Of a DNA stretch of 64,000 nucleotides, positions 26,770 to 36,658 are shown piece by piece. The first letter of the stretch is position 1. Every line of letters starts with the position of its first letter. The notes beneath the pieces are model-generated. The model searched no databases. It was not told the DNA's origin and saw only the letters and a program-made list of their open reading frames with translations. The DNA comes from Longimicrobiales bacterium (lineage in GTDB: Bacteria; Gemmatimonadota; Gemmatimonadetes; Longimicrobiales; Gaopeijiaceae). The stretch covers positions 3,640,001-3,704,000 of the forward strand of contig OX639991.1 in NCBI GenBank assembly GCA_951828585.1, given 5' to 3'. Made by a program: the position numbers and the translations under genes.

Positions 26770-27645
26770 ATGCGGTCTTCAGCACTGGTTCTCATGGCTG
26801 TCCTGTTCGCAGCCGGTTCGCCGGCGACGGGACAGACCCCCAACGAGGAACTCATGCGCCGGATCGAGGCGGCCGAGGGTTCCGCGCAGCTTGACATCCT
26901 CCTCCGGGGCGCGTCCGCCGCCCGGCTGCTCGGGGACTTCGACACCGCCGACGATTTGCTCGGGCGCGCCACCACGGCGCTTGAACAGGTCGAGGATACC
27001 TGGGTCCAGGAGATGATCTTCCAGGCACTGGCATCCGGAAAGGGCGCGAACGGCATGCAGCGGGCCTTTCGGCGGGGGCTGAAGACCCACTCCATGACGC
27101 CCCAGCAGATCGCATCCGTGACCAACAACTTCCCGGCCCTGTTGCAGGGAGGCGAATTCGACGAGATGATCCTGAGCTTCGACGCCAACCACCCCGACTC
27201 GCTGTATCGTTGCGCCTGTCTGGCCGAGAAGGCCTGGGTGCACCGGGTGGCGGGGCGCCTGCACGAGTCGCGGACCCTGTGGGGGGAGCTGGTCGCTGCC
27301 TGGGACCGCAACCCGCTTGAGTTCCCGAATAATCCGGACGCGCAGGCCAACTGGCAGGGGCAGTACGCGCGCAACCTGGCCCGCGCGGGGCGCACCGCCG
27401 ACGCACGCGCCGCGCTGGCCAAGGCCATGTCCATGCCGGTGAGCGACGACGAACGCCCGGGGGTACAGCGCCGATGGGCTCAGACCTACGCGGAGCTGGG
27501 AGAGGTGGAGAGAGCGGTGGAGCTTCTTGAGCCGCTGATCTCCAGCTCCACGCTGGTTACGGTGAACTCGCTGTCTACGCGCCAGACCTGGGAGCCGGTG
27601 CGCAACACCCTTGTCTTCCAGGAGATGCTCGCGCGCCACCGCTGA
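26770..27645 (+). CDS. Secreted helical-repeat protein
   Basis: The 291 residues begin with a signal peptide (LVLMAVLFAAGSPATGQ) and continue as helical repeats resembling TPR, with ARAGRTADARAALAKA and AELGEVERAVELLE as repeat-like units. Two Cys residues (YRCACL) are close together near residue 142. The ATG at 26770 follows GGGAGG at 26759-26764. No enzymatic motif was seen; the function is unknown. A candidate promoter lies upstream. Confidence 0.75.
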   Translation: MRSSALVLMAVLFAAGSPATGQTPNEELMRRIEAAEGSAQLDILLRGASAARLLGDFDTADDLLGRATTALEQVEDTWVQEMIFQALASGKGANGMQRAFRRGLKTHSMTPQQIASVTNNFPALLQGGEFDEMILSFDANHPDSLYRCACLAEKAWVHRVAGRLHESRTLWGELVAAWDRNPLEFPNNPDAQANWQGQYARNLARAGRTADARAALAKAMSMPVSDDERPGVQRRWAQTYAELGEVERAVELLEPLISSSTLVTVNSLSTRQTWEPVRNTLVFQEMLARHR

Positions 27646-27717
27646 TCCGCGGGGGCAGGGCGCGGCTGAACCGGCAGGGAAGACTCGCTTCCTGCTACGC
27701 GCGGGAGGCGCGGAACC

Positions 27718-28998
27718 TTGGTACGAATCGGTGAGATCGGACAGGGGTCGATCGCGGAAGCCCTGGAGCTTCGCATCGGCACCCGGATCCTGACGGTCAA
27801 CGGGGAGCGGGTAAGGGACAGTCTCGACTTCATGTTCCGCACCGCGGAGGAAGAGATCGAGCTGGAAGCCGTGGGGCCGGATGGCGACCGCGTGGTGTAC
27901 GAAATCGCGAGGAACCCGTCCGAGTCCCTGGGCATCGTGCCCGCGCGGGACAAGATCCGCGAATGCGCGAACGAGTGCGTGTTCTGCTTCATCGACGGCA
28001 ACCCCCCGGACGCGCGCGACCCCCTGTGGCTGCGTGACGACGACTTCCGCCTCTCGTTCACCTACGGCAGCTACGTCACGCTCACCAATCTGGGACTGCG
28101 AGGACTGCGCCGCCTCGTCGAACAGCGCATCTCGCCGCTCTATGTGAGCGTTCACGCGACCGATCCCGAAGTGAGGATTCGCCTTCTCAAGAACGAGCGC
28201 GCGGGTCTGATCGTGGAGCAGCTGCGGGAATTGCTCGCGGGGGGACTGGAGGTGCACACCCAGGTGGTGCTGTGCCCCGACTGGAACGACGGCGGGGAGC
28301 TGGACCGCACCATTCGGGACCTCTACGCCCTCGGTCCGGGGGTGCTCACCCTGTCGGTGGTGCCGGTGGGCCTGACCCGGTACAACCTGGAGCGTCCGGT
28401 TCGACCGCTGCGCCGCGACGAGGCGGCGGCGGCGCTGCGCCAAACGGAGGCGATTCGGGAGCGGGCGGGGCGGGAACGGGGACAGCACTGGTGCTACGCC
28501 GCCGACGAGCTCTTCCTGATCGCCGGGCGGGACGTTCCGGAGGCGGCCTACTACGACGACTGGACGCTGCGCGAGAACGGCGTGGGGGCGGTGCGCGCGC
28601 TCCTGGACGGGTTCGCGGGGGAGAGGGACCGGCTCGCGCCGCTGCCCGGCGTGGACCGGGTCCGGGTCGTGACGGGCGCCTCGATGAGGCCGTTCTTCGA
28701 GGAGATGGCGCCGGCGGCGTCGGGTCGGATGGACTGCGCGGTGGAGGTCATGGCGGTTCGCAATCGCTACTTCGGTCCGTCGGTGACCATCGCGGGGCTG
28801 CTGGCGGGAGCCGACATTCTCGACGCCGTGGGCGAGGGCCGCCGGGGGGACCTGGTGCTGCTGCCGGGCGAAGCCCTCAACGGCGACCGCGTGTTCATCG
28901 ACGGAGTCACCCTGTCGGAGGTGGAGGAGCGCCTCGCCCCCGCAGTCGTGCGAACGGGACATGATCTCGTCGAGGCGCTGACCCCCGTGACCCCATGA
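27718..28998 (+). CDS. DUF512-family radical SAM protein with N-terminal PDZ-like domain
   Basis: A 426-residue protein of the TIGR03279/DUF512 type. Residues 1-75 resemble a PDZ domain (GSIAEALELRIGTRILTVNG), then a CxxxCxxC iron-sulfur site at C83, C87 and C90 (CANECVFC), a radical SAM-like barrel with YVSVHATDPEVR, and the C-terminal DUF512 part. The biochemical role is not established. The TTG at 27718 follows GGGAGG by 9 bases. It overlaps der by 4 bases, suggesting coupled expression with a ribosome-assembly GTPase. Confidence 0.85.
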   Translation: MVRIGEIGQGSIAEALELRIGTRILTVNGERVRDSLDFMFRTAEEEIELEAVGPDGDRVVYEIARNPSESLGIVPARDKIRECANECVFCFIDGNPPDARDPLWLRDDDFRLSFTYGSYVTLTNLGLRGLRRLVEQRISPLYVSVHATDPEVRIRLLKNERAGLIVEQLRELLAGGLEVHTQVVLCPDWNDGGELDRTIRDLYALGPGVLTLSVVPVGLTRYNLERPVRPLRRDEAAAALRQTEAIRERAGRERGQHWCYAADELFLIAGRDVPEAAYYDDWTLRENGVGAVRALLDGFAGERDRLAPLPGVDRVRVVTGASMRPFFEEMAPAASGRMDCAVEVMAVRNRYFGPSVTIAGLLAGADILDAVGEGRRGDLVLLPGEALNGDRVFIDGVTLSEVEERLAPAVVRTGHDLVEALTPVTP

Positions 28999-30308
28999 GC
29001 CTTCCGGTCGTGGCTGTGGTGGGGAGGCCGAATGTGGGGAAGTCGACCTTCTTCAACCGGGCCATCGGGCGCCGCGTGGCGATCGTCGACGATGCGCCGG
29101 GCGTGACGCGCGACCGGAACTTCGAGGTAGCGGACTGGGCGGGACGGGACTTCTTCCTGGTGGACACCGGGGGTGTGGTGGAGGGCTCCGACCGGACGAT
29201 CGACCGCCTGATCCGTGAACAGGCGATGATCGCGGTGCAGGAGGCGGACGTGGTGCTCTTCCTGGTGGACTCCAAGACCGGGGTCCATCCGCTCGACCAG
29301 AAGCTGGCGGAGGTGCTGCGCAAGACGGCCAAACCCGTGCTGCTGGCGGTCAACAAGGTCGACAACCTCCCGGACGAGCGCTCCCACCTCGATTTCTGGG
29401 AGATGGGCATGGGCGAGCCCTACCCCGTCAGCTCGGTCTCGGGAAGGGGTTTCGGCGACCTCTTCGACGCGGTTGTCCCGCTCCTGTCGGCCGAAACGGA
29501 AGACCCCACGCCCACGGACATCCGGATTGCGGTCATCGGAAAGCCCAACGCCGGCAAGTCCTCCCTGGTGAACCGGCTCTTCGGTGAAGATCGCGTCCTC
29601 GTGAGCGAGGTGCCCGGGACAACCCGCGACCCCGTTGACCTCACCATGAGGTACCACGGGCGCAACCTCACCTTCATCGACACGGCGGGGCTGCGCCGGC
29701 ACGCGCGCATGAAGGACTCGGTGGAGTACTACAGCAGTCTGCGCACGGCGCGGGTGGTGCGCGCAGCGGACGTCTGTCTGGTCGTGGTGGACAGCGCCGA
29801 GGGACTGCACGTCCAGGACATCAAGGTGGCGGAGACGGCGTGGGAGGCGGGGTGCGGGGTGGTGATGGTGTGCAACAAGTGGGACCTGGTGGCCAAGGAC
29901 ACGGGCACGGCGGCGGCGTTTTCGGGCGAAGCAGGGAAGCGAGCGCCTTTCCTGCGCCACGTTCCCTTCCTTTTCGCGTCCGCCCTGACGGGGCTCAGAA
30001 TCCGCAAGACGCTCGACCTGGTGTGCGAGGTCGCGCGGCGCCGGCGCCACCGAATCGGCACTCCGGAAGTCAACGACGCCGTGGAGGCGCTGGTGCGGCG
30101 CCAGCCGCCCCCGCACTTCCGGGGGCGGCCCGTCAGGCTCAAGTACGCAACCCAGGCCCGGACCGTACCCCCCACATTCATCGTCTTCACGAACTTCCCG
30201 GACGCGATCCCGACGCACTACCACCGCTACATCGCCAACTCGCTCAGGAATGCATGGGACTTCAGCGGCGTGCCGCTGAGGATCAGGCTGCGCAAGAGCG
30301 GCGAATGA
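28995..30308 (+). CDS. der: GTPase Der (EngA), ribosome assembly factor
   Basis: Double GTPase needed for maturation of the large ribosomal subunit. The 437 residues contain two G domains, each with its P-loop (GRPNVGKSTFFN and GKPNAGKSSLVN), G3 (DTGG and DTAG) and NKxD motifs (NKVD and NKWD), followed by a KH-like C-terminal domain. The ATG at 28995 overlaps the DUF512 gene. Confidence 0.96.
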   Translation: MSLPVVAVVGRPNVGKSTFFNRAIGRRVAIVDDAPGVTRDRNFEVADWAGRDFFLVDTGGVVEGSDRTIDRLIREQAMIAVQEADVVLFLVDSKTGVHPLDQKLAEVLRKTAKPVLLAVNKVDNLPDERSHLDFWEMGMGEPYPVSSVSGRGFGDLFDAVVPLLSAETEDPTPTDIRIAVIGKPNAGKSSLVNRLFGEDRVLVSEVPGTTRDPVDLTMRYHGRNLTFIDTAGLRRHARMKDSVEYYSSLRTARVVRAADVCLVVVDSAEGLHVQDIKVAETAWEAGCGVVMVCNKWDLVAKDTGTAAAFSGEAGKRAPFLRHVPFLFASALTGLRIRKTLDLVCEVARRRRHRIGTPEVNDAVEALVRRQPPPHFRGRPVRLKYATQARTVPPTFIVFTNFPDAIPTHYHRYIANSLRNAWDFSGVPLRIRLRKSGE

Positions 30309-30408
30309 GCGCCGCCGGCCGATCTGGCTTCCCTCTGGCGGTTGTGGTAACCTCGTTCGCAAGTACGGGCTCCCGACGCCCGCGGGGCTCGACGATACGG
30401 GGGAGACC

Positions 30409-31032
30409 TTGACGAACGCACCCTTATTCGTGCTGGCGGCGTATGTCGCGGGGGCGACCCCATCCGCGTACTGGATCGGCCGCTTCCTCTACGGCAAGGA
30501 CCTGCGAACCCTGGGCAGTTGCAACCTCGGGGCGACCAACGCGCTGCGGGTGCTGGGGTGGCGGGCGGCGGTGTCGGTGTTCGTGGTCGACATCTTCAAG
30601 GGCTTCGCGCCGGTATGGTGGTTTCCCGGCCTCGACGACCAGACCGCCGTGTGGTGGACCGTGGTCTACGGCGCGGCGGCGATCGTGGGACATGTGTTCT
30701 CGTTCTGGGTCGGTTTCCGCGGAGGGAAGGGGGTCGCGACCAGCGCGGGCGTGCTTGGTGCGGTGGCACCGGTGGCGGTGGTTGCGGGGGCGGGGGCCTG
30801 GGTGGTGGTGCTGGTGGTCACGCGCATGGTGTCGGTGGCCTCGATGGTCGCCGCGGTGACCGTGGGAGTGGCCGGGCTCTTCATCCCGGGCCTGGGGGTG
30901 TGGAGCAAGGCGTTCCTCGGGTTCATCGCGGTCTTCGTCGTGTGGGCGCACCGCTTCAACATCAGGCGGCTGCTGGCCGGAGAGGAGCCGCGCATTGACG
31001 CGAACTTCGGCCGGGACGGTGCGGTCGAGTGA
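30409..31032 (+). CDS. plsY: Glycerol-3-phosphate acyltransferase PlsY
   Basis: Integral membrane acyltransferase using acyl-phosphate to make lysophosphatidic acid, the first step in phospholipid synthesis. The 207 residues have five or more hydrophobic segments, and the family motifs GSCNLGATNALRVLG and GFRGGKGVATSAG are present. The start is TTG 30409 just after a G-rich GGGGGAG. Its stop overlaps gpsA (GTGA), placing two consecutive phospholipid-precursor enzymes in one operon. Confidence 0.94.
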   Translation: MTNAPLFVLAAYVAGATPSAYWIGRFLYGKDLRTLGSCNLGATNALRVLGWRAAVSVFVVDIFKGFAPVWWFPGLDDQTAVWWTVVYGAAAIVGHVFSFWVGFRGGKGVATSAGVLGAVAPVAVVAGAGAWVVVLVVTRMVSVASMVAAVTVGVAGLFIPGLGVWSKAFLGFIAVFVVWAHRFNIRRLLAGEEPRIDANFGRDGAVE

Positions 31033-32075
31033 CTGCAAGGACTCCGGACAGGGTGACGGTCATCGGTGCGGGCGCGTGGGGCACCGCGCTGGCCAACCTG
31101 CTGGCCGACACTGGCGCCGAGGTGCGGATGTGGGCACGCGAACCGGAGGTTGTGGAAGCGGTCAACGCCACCGGCGAGAACACCCTCTACCTGGAAGGCG
31201 CTCGCCTGAATCCCGGCCTTGCGGTCACGAACTCGCTGGTGGCGGCCCTGGAGGATGCGGGGGTGGTCGTGTGGGTCTGTCCGGTGCAGTACTCGGCCGC
31301 GCTGCTGGCCGAGGCAGGTCCCCTCATCCCACCGGGGGCGTTGATGGTCTCGGCTTCCAAGGGGATCGAGGTGGCCACACTGCGCCGCATGGACGAGATC
31401 TTCGCCGAGGCCCTGCCGCGCGAGCAGGCGGAGCGACTGTGCGTCCTGTCGGGGCCGAGCTTTGCGCTTGAGGTGGTCGCGGGTGCGCCGACCGCCGTGG
31501 TGGTGGCCAGCCATGATCGTCAGGCCCGTCTGCATGCCCAGTCTCTCTTTCAGACGGATCGCTTCCGCGTCTACACCAACCGGGACGTGGTGGGCGTCGA
31601 GCTGGGCGGCGCCCTCAAGAACGTGATCGCGCTGGCGGCCGGTGTCGCCGCCGGCCTCGAGCTCGGCCACAACGCCGTGGCCGCGCTCATGACCCGCGGT
31701 CTGGCGGAGATGAGCCGGCTGGGGATGGCGCTCGGGGCCCAACCCGCCACCTTCGCCGGGCTCGCCGGAATGGGGGACCTGGTTCTGACGTGCACGGGGG
31801 GACTGAGCCGGAACCGGACGGTGGGGGTGATGTTGGGCCGGGGCCGCACCATGGAGGAGATCATGGGCGAGGCCCGGACGGTCGCGGAGGGCGTAGCCAC
31901 GGTGCGTGCCGTGCATTTTCTTGCCCAGAGGATCGGCGTGGAGATGCCCGTTTCGTCCGAGGTGTTTAGAATCATAGCCGAGGGTCTCGACCCGATGGAG
32001 GCCCTGGATCGTCTGATGACCCGTGAACCCACTTCGGAACACCCGGGCACGCGTGCCGCCGGGGAAAGGAACTGA
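31029..32075 (+). CDS. gpsA: NAD(P)-dependent glycerol-3-phosphate dehydrogenase
   Basis: Makes sn-glycerol-3-phosphate, the substrate of PlsY encoded immediately upstream. The 348 residues include the nucleotide-binding GAGAWGTALANLLAD, the SKGIE segment, the catalytic-Lys region ELGGALKNVIALAAG, and the later GLAGMGDLVLTC. The start is GTG 31029, overlapping plsY. Confidence 0.95.
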   Translation: MTARTPDRVTVIGAGAWGTALANLLADTGAEVRMWAREPEVVEAVNATGENTLYLEGARLNPGLAVTNSLVAALEDAGVVVWVCPVQYSAALLAEAGPLIPPGALMVSASKGIEVATLRRMDEIFAEALPREQAERLCVLSGPSFALEVVAGAPTAVVVASHDRQARLHAQSLFQTDRFRVYTNRDVVGVELGGALKNVIALAAGVAAGLELGHNAVAALMTRGLAEMSRLGMALGAQPATFAGLAGMGDLVLTCTGGLSRNRTVGVMLGRGRTMEEIMGEARTVAEGVATVRAVHFLAQRIGVEMPVSSEVFRIIAEGLDPMEALDRLMTREPTSEHPGTRAAGERN

Positions 32076-32080
32076 CCACC

Positions 32081-32440
32081 TTGGAGCCGCCGATCGCTCG
32101 CAAGACCTACTACTCGATCGGTGAGGTCAGCGCCCTCACGGGACTCAAGGCCCATGTGCTCCGGTACTGGGAATCGCAGTTCGACATGATCTCGCCGAAC
32201 AAGAACCGTGGCGGCAGCCGGGTGTACCGCATGCGGGATATCGAGACCGTCCTGCTGGTGAAGCACCTGCTTTACGAGAAGCGTTTCACCGTGGAGGGCG
32301 CCAAGCGGGAACTCAAGGGGATGCGGAGGGGAGGAAGGGCGGACGAGGCGCGGAAGATGCACACGGACCCAGCCGTTCTGCAATCGATCGGGGAAGAGCT
32401 CGCCTCCCTGCGCGAAGTGCTCACTCTTCCCACCGGCTGA
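32081..32440 (+). CDS. MerR-family transcriptional regulator
   Basis: A 119-residue protein with the MerR winged-helix DNA-binding domain: YYSIGEVSALTGLKAHVLRY and later GGSRVYRMRDIETVLLVKHL. The C-terminus is short and has no metal-binding Cys cluster or large effector domain, so it resembles the compact MerR proteins found beside translation and envelope genes rather than metal sensors. The start is TTG 32081, 5 bases after gpsA. Confidence 0.88.
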   Translation: MEPPIARKTYYSIGEVSALTGLKAHVLRYWESQFDMISPNKNRGGSRVYRMRDIETVLLVKHLLYEKRFTVEGAKRELKGMRRGGRADEARKMHTDPAVLQSIGEELASLREVLTLPTG

Positions 32441-32459
32441 CGAACTGCAAAGGAATCTC

Positions 32460-33206
32460 TTGCGCATACTCTGCACCAACGACGACGGCTACCTGTCGCC
32501 GGGTATCCGGGTCCTCGCCGAAGCCGCCCACGCCATCGGCCCGGTCGACATCGTGGCGCCGGACCGTGAACGGAGCGCCGCGAGCAACTCCCTGACGCTG
32601 CACCGGCCACTTCGCAAGCGGAAGGTCCCCGACGGCACCACCATCGTGGACGGGACCCCCACCGACTGCGTGATCCTGGCGGTGATGGAATTCCTCGACC
32701 AGCGCCCAAACCTTTGCGTCTCGGGGATCAACCACGGTCCCAACATGGGAGAGGATGTCCTCTACTCCGGAACTGTGGCAGCCGCGATCGAGGCGACCAT
32801 CCTGGGCATTCCCGCGGTCGCGTTCTCCTACGTGGGGAGCGGGATCGAAGAGGTGGAGGGGTGGCAACCGGTGGTCAGCCGGCTGCTGGCGCAGATCCTG
32901 AAGCAGGGGATCCCGGCTCACGAACTGCTCAACGTGAACCTGCCGGCCATGGATCCTGCGGAGGTCCGCGGCGTACGCGTGACAAACCTCGGGAAGCGCC
33001 GCTACTCGGACGCCATTACCCGGGCTCCGGATCCTTCGGGGAATGAGTACTACTGGATCGGGGGAGGGTACCCGCATTGGAACGGCGGGCCCGACTGCGA
33101 CTTCCGGGCGGTGCGCGACGGGTACATCTCGGTGACGCCCCTGCACCTGGATCTGACCAGCTATCCCCGCCTCGATCACGTGCGAGGGTGGAAGCTTCAG
33201 CCTTGA
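32460..33206 (+). CDS. surE: 5'/3'-nucleotidase SurE
   Basis: Metal-dependent nucleotidase of survival protein E type. The 248 residues begin MRILCTNDDGY, with the Asp pair that binds the metal, and include APDRERSAASNSLT and VSGINHGPNMGEDVLYSGTV, all conserved in SurE. The start is TTG 32460. The gene follows the MerR regulator by 19 bases. Confidence 0.95.
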   Translation: MRILCTNDDGYLSPGIRVLAEAAHAIGPVDIVAPDRERSAASNSLTLHRPLRKRKVPDGTTIVDGTPTDCVILAVMEFLDQRPNLCVSGINHGPNMGEDVLYSGTVAAAIEATILGIPAVAFSYVGSGIEEVEGWQPVVSRLLAQILKQGIPAHELLNVNLPAMDPAEVRGVRVTNLGKRRYSDAITRAPDPSGNEYYWIGGGYPHWNGGPDCDFRAVRDGYISVTPLHLDLTSYPRLDHVRGWKLQP

Positions 33207-33297
33207 TGGGGTGGGGGATGCTTCGGCGGGCGACCGGGATTCTCCTCATCGAACGGGTGCGCTCCCTGCGAGGCTGCCCCGAAGCGGACAGGCCTCG

Positions 33298-34545
33298 ATG
33301 AGACATTGGTTCGGAAACTCCTTGCGGGGCGTGTGCATGGGGCTCGCGGACGTGATCCCCGGGGTCTCGGGTGGTACGGTGGCGCTCATCCTGGGGATCT
33401 ATCCGCGCCTGATCAATGCGGTGGGGAGCATAGGCGCCGGGATGCTTCGCCGACTTCGGCTGCGCTCGTTCCGCCTGTTGCTGAAAGAGGGACTGAGGGA
33501 GCCCGCGCGCCTGCGCGACGCACCGGGGGGGACCGAGGCCGGCCATATCCTGCTCCTCGGGTCCGTCGTGGCCGGAATCGTCCCGGCAATCCTTGCCGGC
33601 GCGCAGGTTCTGCCTCCGCTGCTGAGCAGCCACCCCGAACAGATGCGGGGCCTGTTCCTGGGCCTTGTGATGGCCTCGGTGGCGATTCCCGCGCGCCAGA
33701 TCGGGCGGCGCAGTCTGTCGCGCTGGGTTCTGGCGTGCGTAGCGGCTTTGATGACCGCCTGGTTCGCGGGTCTGCCGGAGCCGTCGACCCGTCACGCCCG
33801 GGGATGGGTGACGATCGAGTTCGCCGCACCGGTTGCCGGCGAAATCCGGCTCACGCCGGGCAACCTGACGCTGGAGGCACCCGGCGAAGGAGGCCGCCCA
33901 GCCGTGGAATTCGGCCTGCTCCGGTCGCACGTGGTCGCGGCGGGCGCGGCATCGCTGGAGGTTGAGGTGGTCGCGCGGATGGCGGGCGCTGCGGGGAACC
34001 TGCCGGCAGCCTCGATCCGCGAGGGGGACGGCCCTGTGGAGATCGCCGCGGTCACGCAACCGGAGGCGCTGACCGGGGGCCGAGACCCGAGCCTGGTGTA
34101 CGTCTTCGTGGGTGGAGCCCTGGCGATATCCGCCATGGTCCTGCCAGGCGTTTCAGGGTCGTTCGTGCTCCTGTTGCTGGGCCTGTATCACTTCGTCCTG
34201 CACTCGCTCGCGCTGACGTTGGCGGGTGACCTCCGCGCCGCCGTGGTCGTCATCACCATGGTGGCGGCCATGGCCTTCGGACTGCTGACGTTCACACGTA
34301 TTCTGAAGGCCCTCTTCGCGCGGTGGCGGGAGGCGACCCTTGCCGTGCTCGTGGGGCTCATGGTCGGGTCGCTGAGGAAGCTGTGGCCCTTTGTGGAGCA
34401 GCGCGACGACGGGAGCGATTTCATGACTCTGCCGGTCGCGGGAGATCCCGACACGGTGACGGTGCTGGCCATGTTCGTGGCTGGGGTCGGGGCGGTGGTG
34501 CTGCTGGACAGGGCGGGGCGGCGGGCGGGGGCGCGGGGGCGGTAG
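33298..34545 (+). CDS. DUF368 polyprenyl-phosphate transporter with an extra central domain
   Basis: Membrane protein of 415 residues. The duplicated DUF368 motif is visible twice: ADVIPGVSGGTVALILGIY at the N-terminus and AMVLPGVSGSFVLLLLGLY after the middle. Recent work assigned DUF368 and DedA proteins to undecaprenyl-phosphate recycling across the inner membrane. Residues about 162-262 are an unusual non-membrane beta-rich insertion between the two halves, containing AAGNLPAAS. The ATG at 33298 is preferred over the longer frame, whose extension is low-complexity. Confidence 0.85.
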   Translation: MRHWFGNSLRGVCMGLADVIPGVSGGTVALILGIYPRLINAVGSIGAGMLRRLRLRSFRLLLKEGLREPARLRDAPGGTEAGHILLLGSVVAGIVPAILAGAQVLPPLLSSHPEQMRGLFLGLVMASVAIPARQIGRRSLSRWVLACVAALMTAWFAGLPEPSTRHARGWVTIEFAAPVAGEIRLTPGNLTLEAPGEGGRPAVEFGLLRSHVVAAGAASLEVEVVARMAGAAGNLPAASIREGDGPVEIAAVTQPEALTGGRDPSLVYVFVGGALAISAMVLPGVSGSFVLLLLGLYHFVLHSLALTLAGDLRAAVVVITMVAAMAFGLLTFTRILKALFARWREATLAVLVGLMVGSLRKLWPFVEQRDDGSDFMTLPVAGDPDTVTVLAMFVAGVGAVVLLDRAGRRAGARGR

Positions 34546-34568
34546 CTCGTTACCGGTCTCGCTCCAGC

Positions 34569-36044
34569 CTATCGCACTTCATCGGGCAACCTCTTCACGA
34601 TAACCGTCGGCACATCGAACTCGTCGATCTCGACGAAGGCCACGAGTCCGTCGGGGCCGAACGCGATGGGCATGGCGGCCACGAGGGCGGGGAAGGTGCC
34701 CACATAGCGGCCGTCCGAGGTCACGACATCGATGGGGGCTCGACTCCCCGCGAGACGGCCGAGCCCCACCGATTCGGACGGATAGCCGTCCTCCGGCGTT
34801 CGCAGCACCCAAAGCGTCCCGTTCCATGTGGCCCTGAGGTCGTCAACGAGCGGGATCTCCGGGTAGAACCGCACGTTCTCAATGATGTCCCCGATCCGCC
34901 TCTCGCGAAGCCTCCGTGGTGCGCTCGCGGCGTTCTCGAGCATTTCCCTGACCAGCCCTCTACTTCGCTCCAACCCTTCGCTCAGCGCAACGTGGGCCGC
35001 ATCGATCCGTCTCTTCCGGTAGTCGCGGTGAATGTCGTCGCTGACCGGCCGGGCTTCAAGCGCCCGGCGCAGGATGCGGACGACCTTGCCCGCGGGATCG
35101 GCGATCTTGATGGCGTAGGCCGAAGAATCCGAATACACTACGCCCCCGCCCGGAAGGGCATCGAACAGGAACTTGGGCGCGAAGGCCACCAGGCGCGTGG
35201 GGCCGGGCGGGTCCCATCCGGTGACGACGATCTCGGTCCGTGCTTCGTCGCCATCGAGCAGGATCCGCTCCACCTGGCGCGGACCCTCGAACACGGATCC
35301 TCGCGTCGTTATGACTCCGTCCGTCGAATCTACCGAGACGCTTGTCGTCTGAACCATGCGGGAGAGGAGGTTACCGCCAGGGTCGGCCCTGAGGATTCTT
35401 GTCCTCTCGTCCCCATTCCAGTGCATTCTCGAGACGAGGTCGAGGCTCGGCTGCCCGCCGGGGAATCGGACCAGACGCTCGAATTCCCCGTCCGATCCGA
35501 AGATGTGATACCCCGCGTGTCCGACATCGGACACGACGACGCGCCCGTCGGCGAGAGCCACCATCGCCCCCACCGACCTGAACTCACCCGGCCCATCGCC
35601 CGTCCCCCCAAAAGTCGCCAGCAATTCGCCTCGCGGGCTCACGATGACACCCGCAAGGTCTCCATAATCCGGCGCATTGGCGATATGGAGGTTTCCGCCG
35701 GCGTCAAATCCGAGTCCTGTGATGTCGGTGAACTCCTGCCACGTGCCGGTGCCGCCACCCACTCGGAAAACCTCCACTAGGTCGGCGGTCAGCGAGCGGT
35801 CTTCGACAGGAAGGTCGACAACTTCCTGGACCCCGCCAGGGTGGGAACCGGACGAGGGCTCCGTGGCCACCTCGGGCCCCGGCGGGGTGACGGGATCCGC
35901 AGTCGCTGCGGTCCCTGCCGTCTCCGCTCCAGTCCGGCCGGATATCTGGACGACCACGATTGCGAGAACAGCCGCAGACGCCAAGCCGATCAGTATCGCC
36001 AGGCGGGATCCCCCACCCCATTTCCTGCCGGAGGTCTTGTCCAC
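34569..36044 (-). CDS. Membrane-anchored six-bladed beta-propeller protein
   Basis: The 491 residues have one N-terminal transmembrane helix (about 15-36), a Pro/Gly/Thr-rich linker, then an NHL-type six-bladed propeller with repeated blades such as [14 protein letters not shown] and [13 protein letters not shown]. The start is GTG at 36042-36044. It lies 6 bases after the sulfocyanin-like gene and is the last gene of a three-gene minus-strand operon. Two related propeller genes lie at 60.7-63.2 kb. The ligand is unknown. Confidence 0.82.
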   Translation of the reverse strand: MDKTSGRKWGGGSRLAILIGLASAAVLAIVVVQISGRTGAETAGTAATADPVTPPGPEVATEPSSGSHPGGVQEVVDLPVEDRSLTADLVEVFRVGGGTGTWQEFTDITGLGFDAGGNLHIANAPDYGDLAGVIVSPRGELLATFGGTGDGPGEFRSVGAMVALADGRVVVSDVGHAGYHIFGSDGEFERLVRFPGGQPSLDLVSRMHWNGDERTRILRADPGGNLLSRMVQTTSVSVDSTDGVITTRGSVFEGPRQVERILLDGDEARTEIVVTGWDPPGPTRLVAFAPKFLFDALPGGGVVYSDSSAYAIKIADPAGKVVRILRRALEARPVSDDIHRDYRKRRIDAAHVALSEGLERSRGLVREMLENAASAPRRLRERRIGDIIENVRFYPEIPLVDDLRATWNGTLWVLRTPEDGYPSESVGLGRLAGSRAPIDVVTSDGRYVGTFPALVAAMPIAFGPDGLVAFVEIDEFDVPTVIVKRLPDEVR

Positions 36045-36050
36045 GCGCTT

Positions 36051-36632
36051 CTAACCCCGCAGTCCGGAATCACCCGACTCGGAGACTTGGAACCCGATCC
36101 ACATCCCCGTGACCGCATGGGCCGGGACGGGACATACCAGCGCGTACTCGCCGGCTTGCGAGGCGACGAACGTGAAGCTCTCGGTTCCGCCCCCGGGCGC
36201 CGTGGCCTCCGTCATCGACGTGGCTTTGGCCGTGATGGCGCCGTCGAACACGGGCGTGGCTTCGTCGAAGATGGGCGGGTAAATCGCTGCCTTGGCGAGC
36301 ACGCCGACGCTGTGGTAGTGGGCGGGATCGCGATTCTCGAAGTTGACCGTGACGGTGTATCCGGCGGGCACGACGACCGTGGTCTCGCCGTTCGCGTAGC
36401 CATTGAAGTTCCAGCGGTTGTTCGCGTCGGTCTCGGCCGCGACGAGGGTGATGCCGACGGTACGCGCCGCGTCGTCCACCACGATCCACTCCGCGGACCT
36501 CGCGGCTGAAACCGCGGCCTCCGCCTCCGTGGGCGAGCCGGGCTCCGATGCGGATGGGTCGTCTCCTTCGCCGCTCCCGCATCCGAACAGAGTGACGGCT
36601 CCCAGCGTCAATATCGTTGATTGCTTCGACAT
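36051..36632 (-). CDS. Sulfocyanin-like blue (type 1) copper lipoprotein
   Basis: The 193 residues begin with a lipoprotein signal (LTLGAVTLFGC) and an acidic linker, then a cupredoxin domain. The likely type 1 copper ligands are visible: His107 (HYHSVGV), and Cys167, His172 and Met177 within CPVPAHAVTGM, the arrangement seen in sulfocyanins and related electron carriers. It probably carries electrons at the outer face of the inner membrane. It sits between a thioredoxin-domain lipoprotein and a propeller protein. Confidence 0.82.
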   Translation of the reverse strand: MSKQSTILTLGAVTLFGCGSGEGDDPSASEPGSPTEAEAAVSAARSAEWIVVDDAARTVGITLVAAETDANNRWNFNGYANGETTVVVPAGYTVTVNFENRDPAHYHSVGVLAKAAIYPPIFDEATPVFDGAITAKATSMTEATAPGGGTESFTFVASQAGEYALVCPVPAHAVTGMWIGFQVSESGDSGLRG

Positions 36633-36658
36633 CCTGTTCTCCCTGGGCCGCTGCCCGG

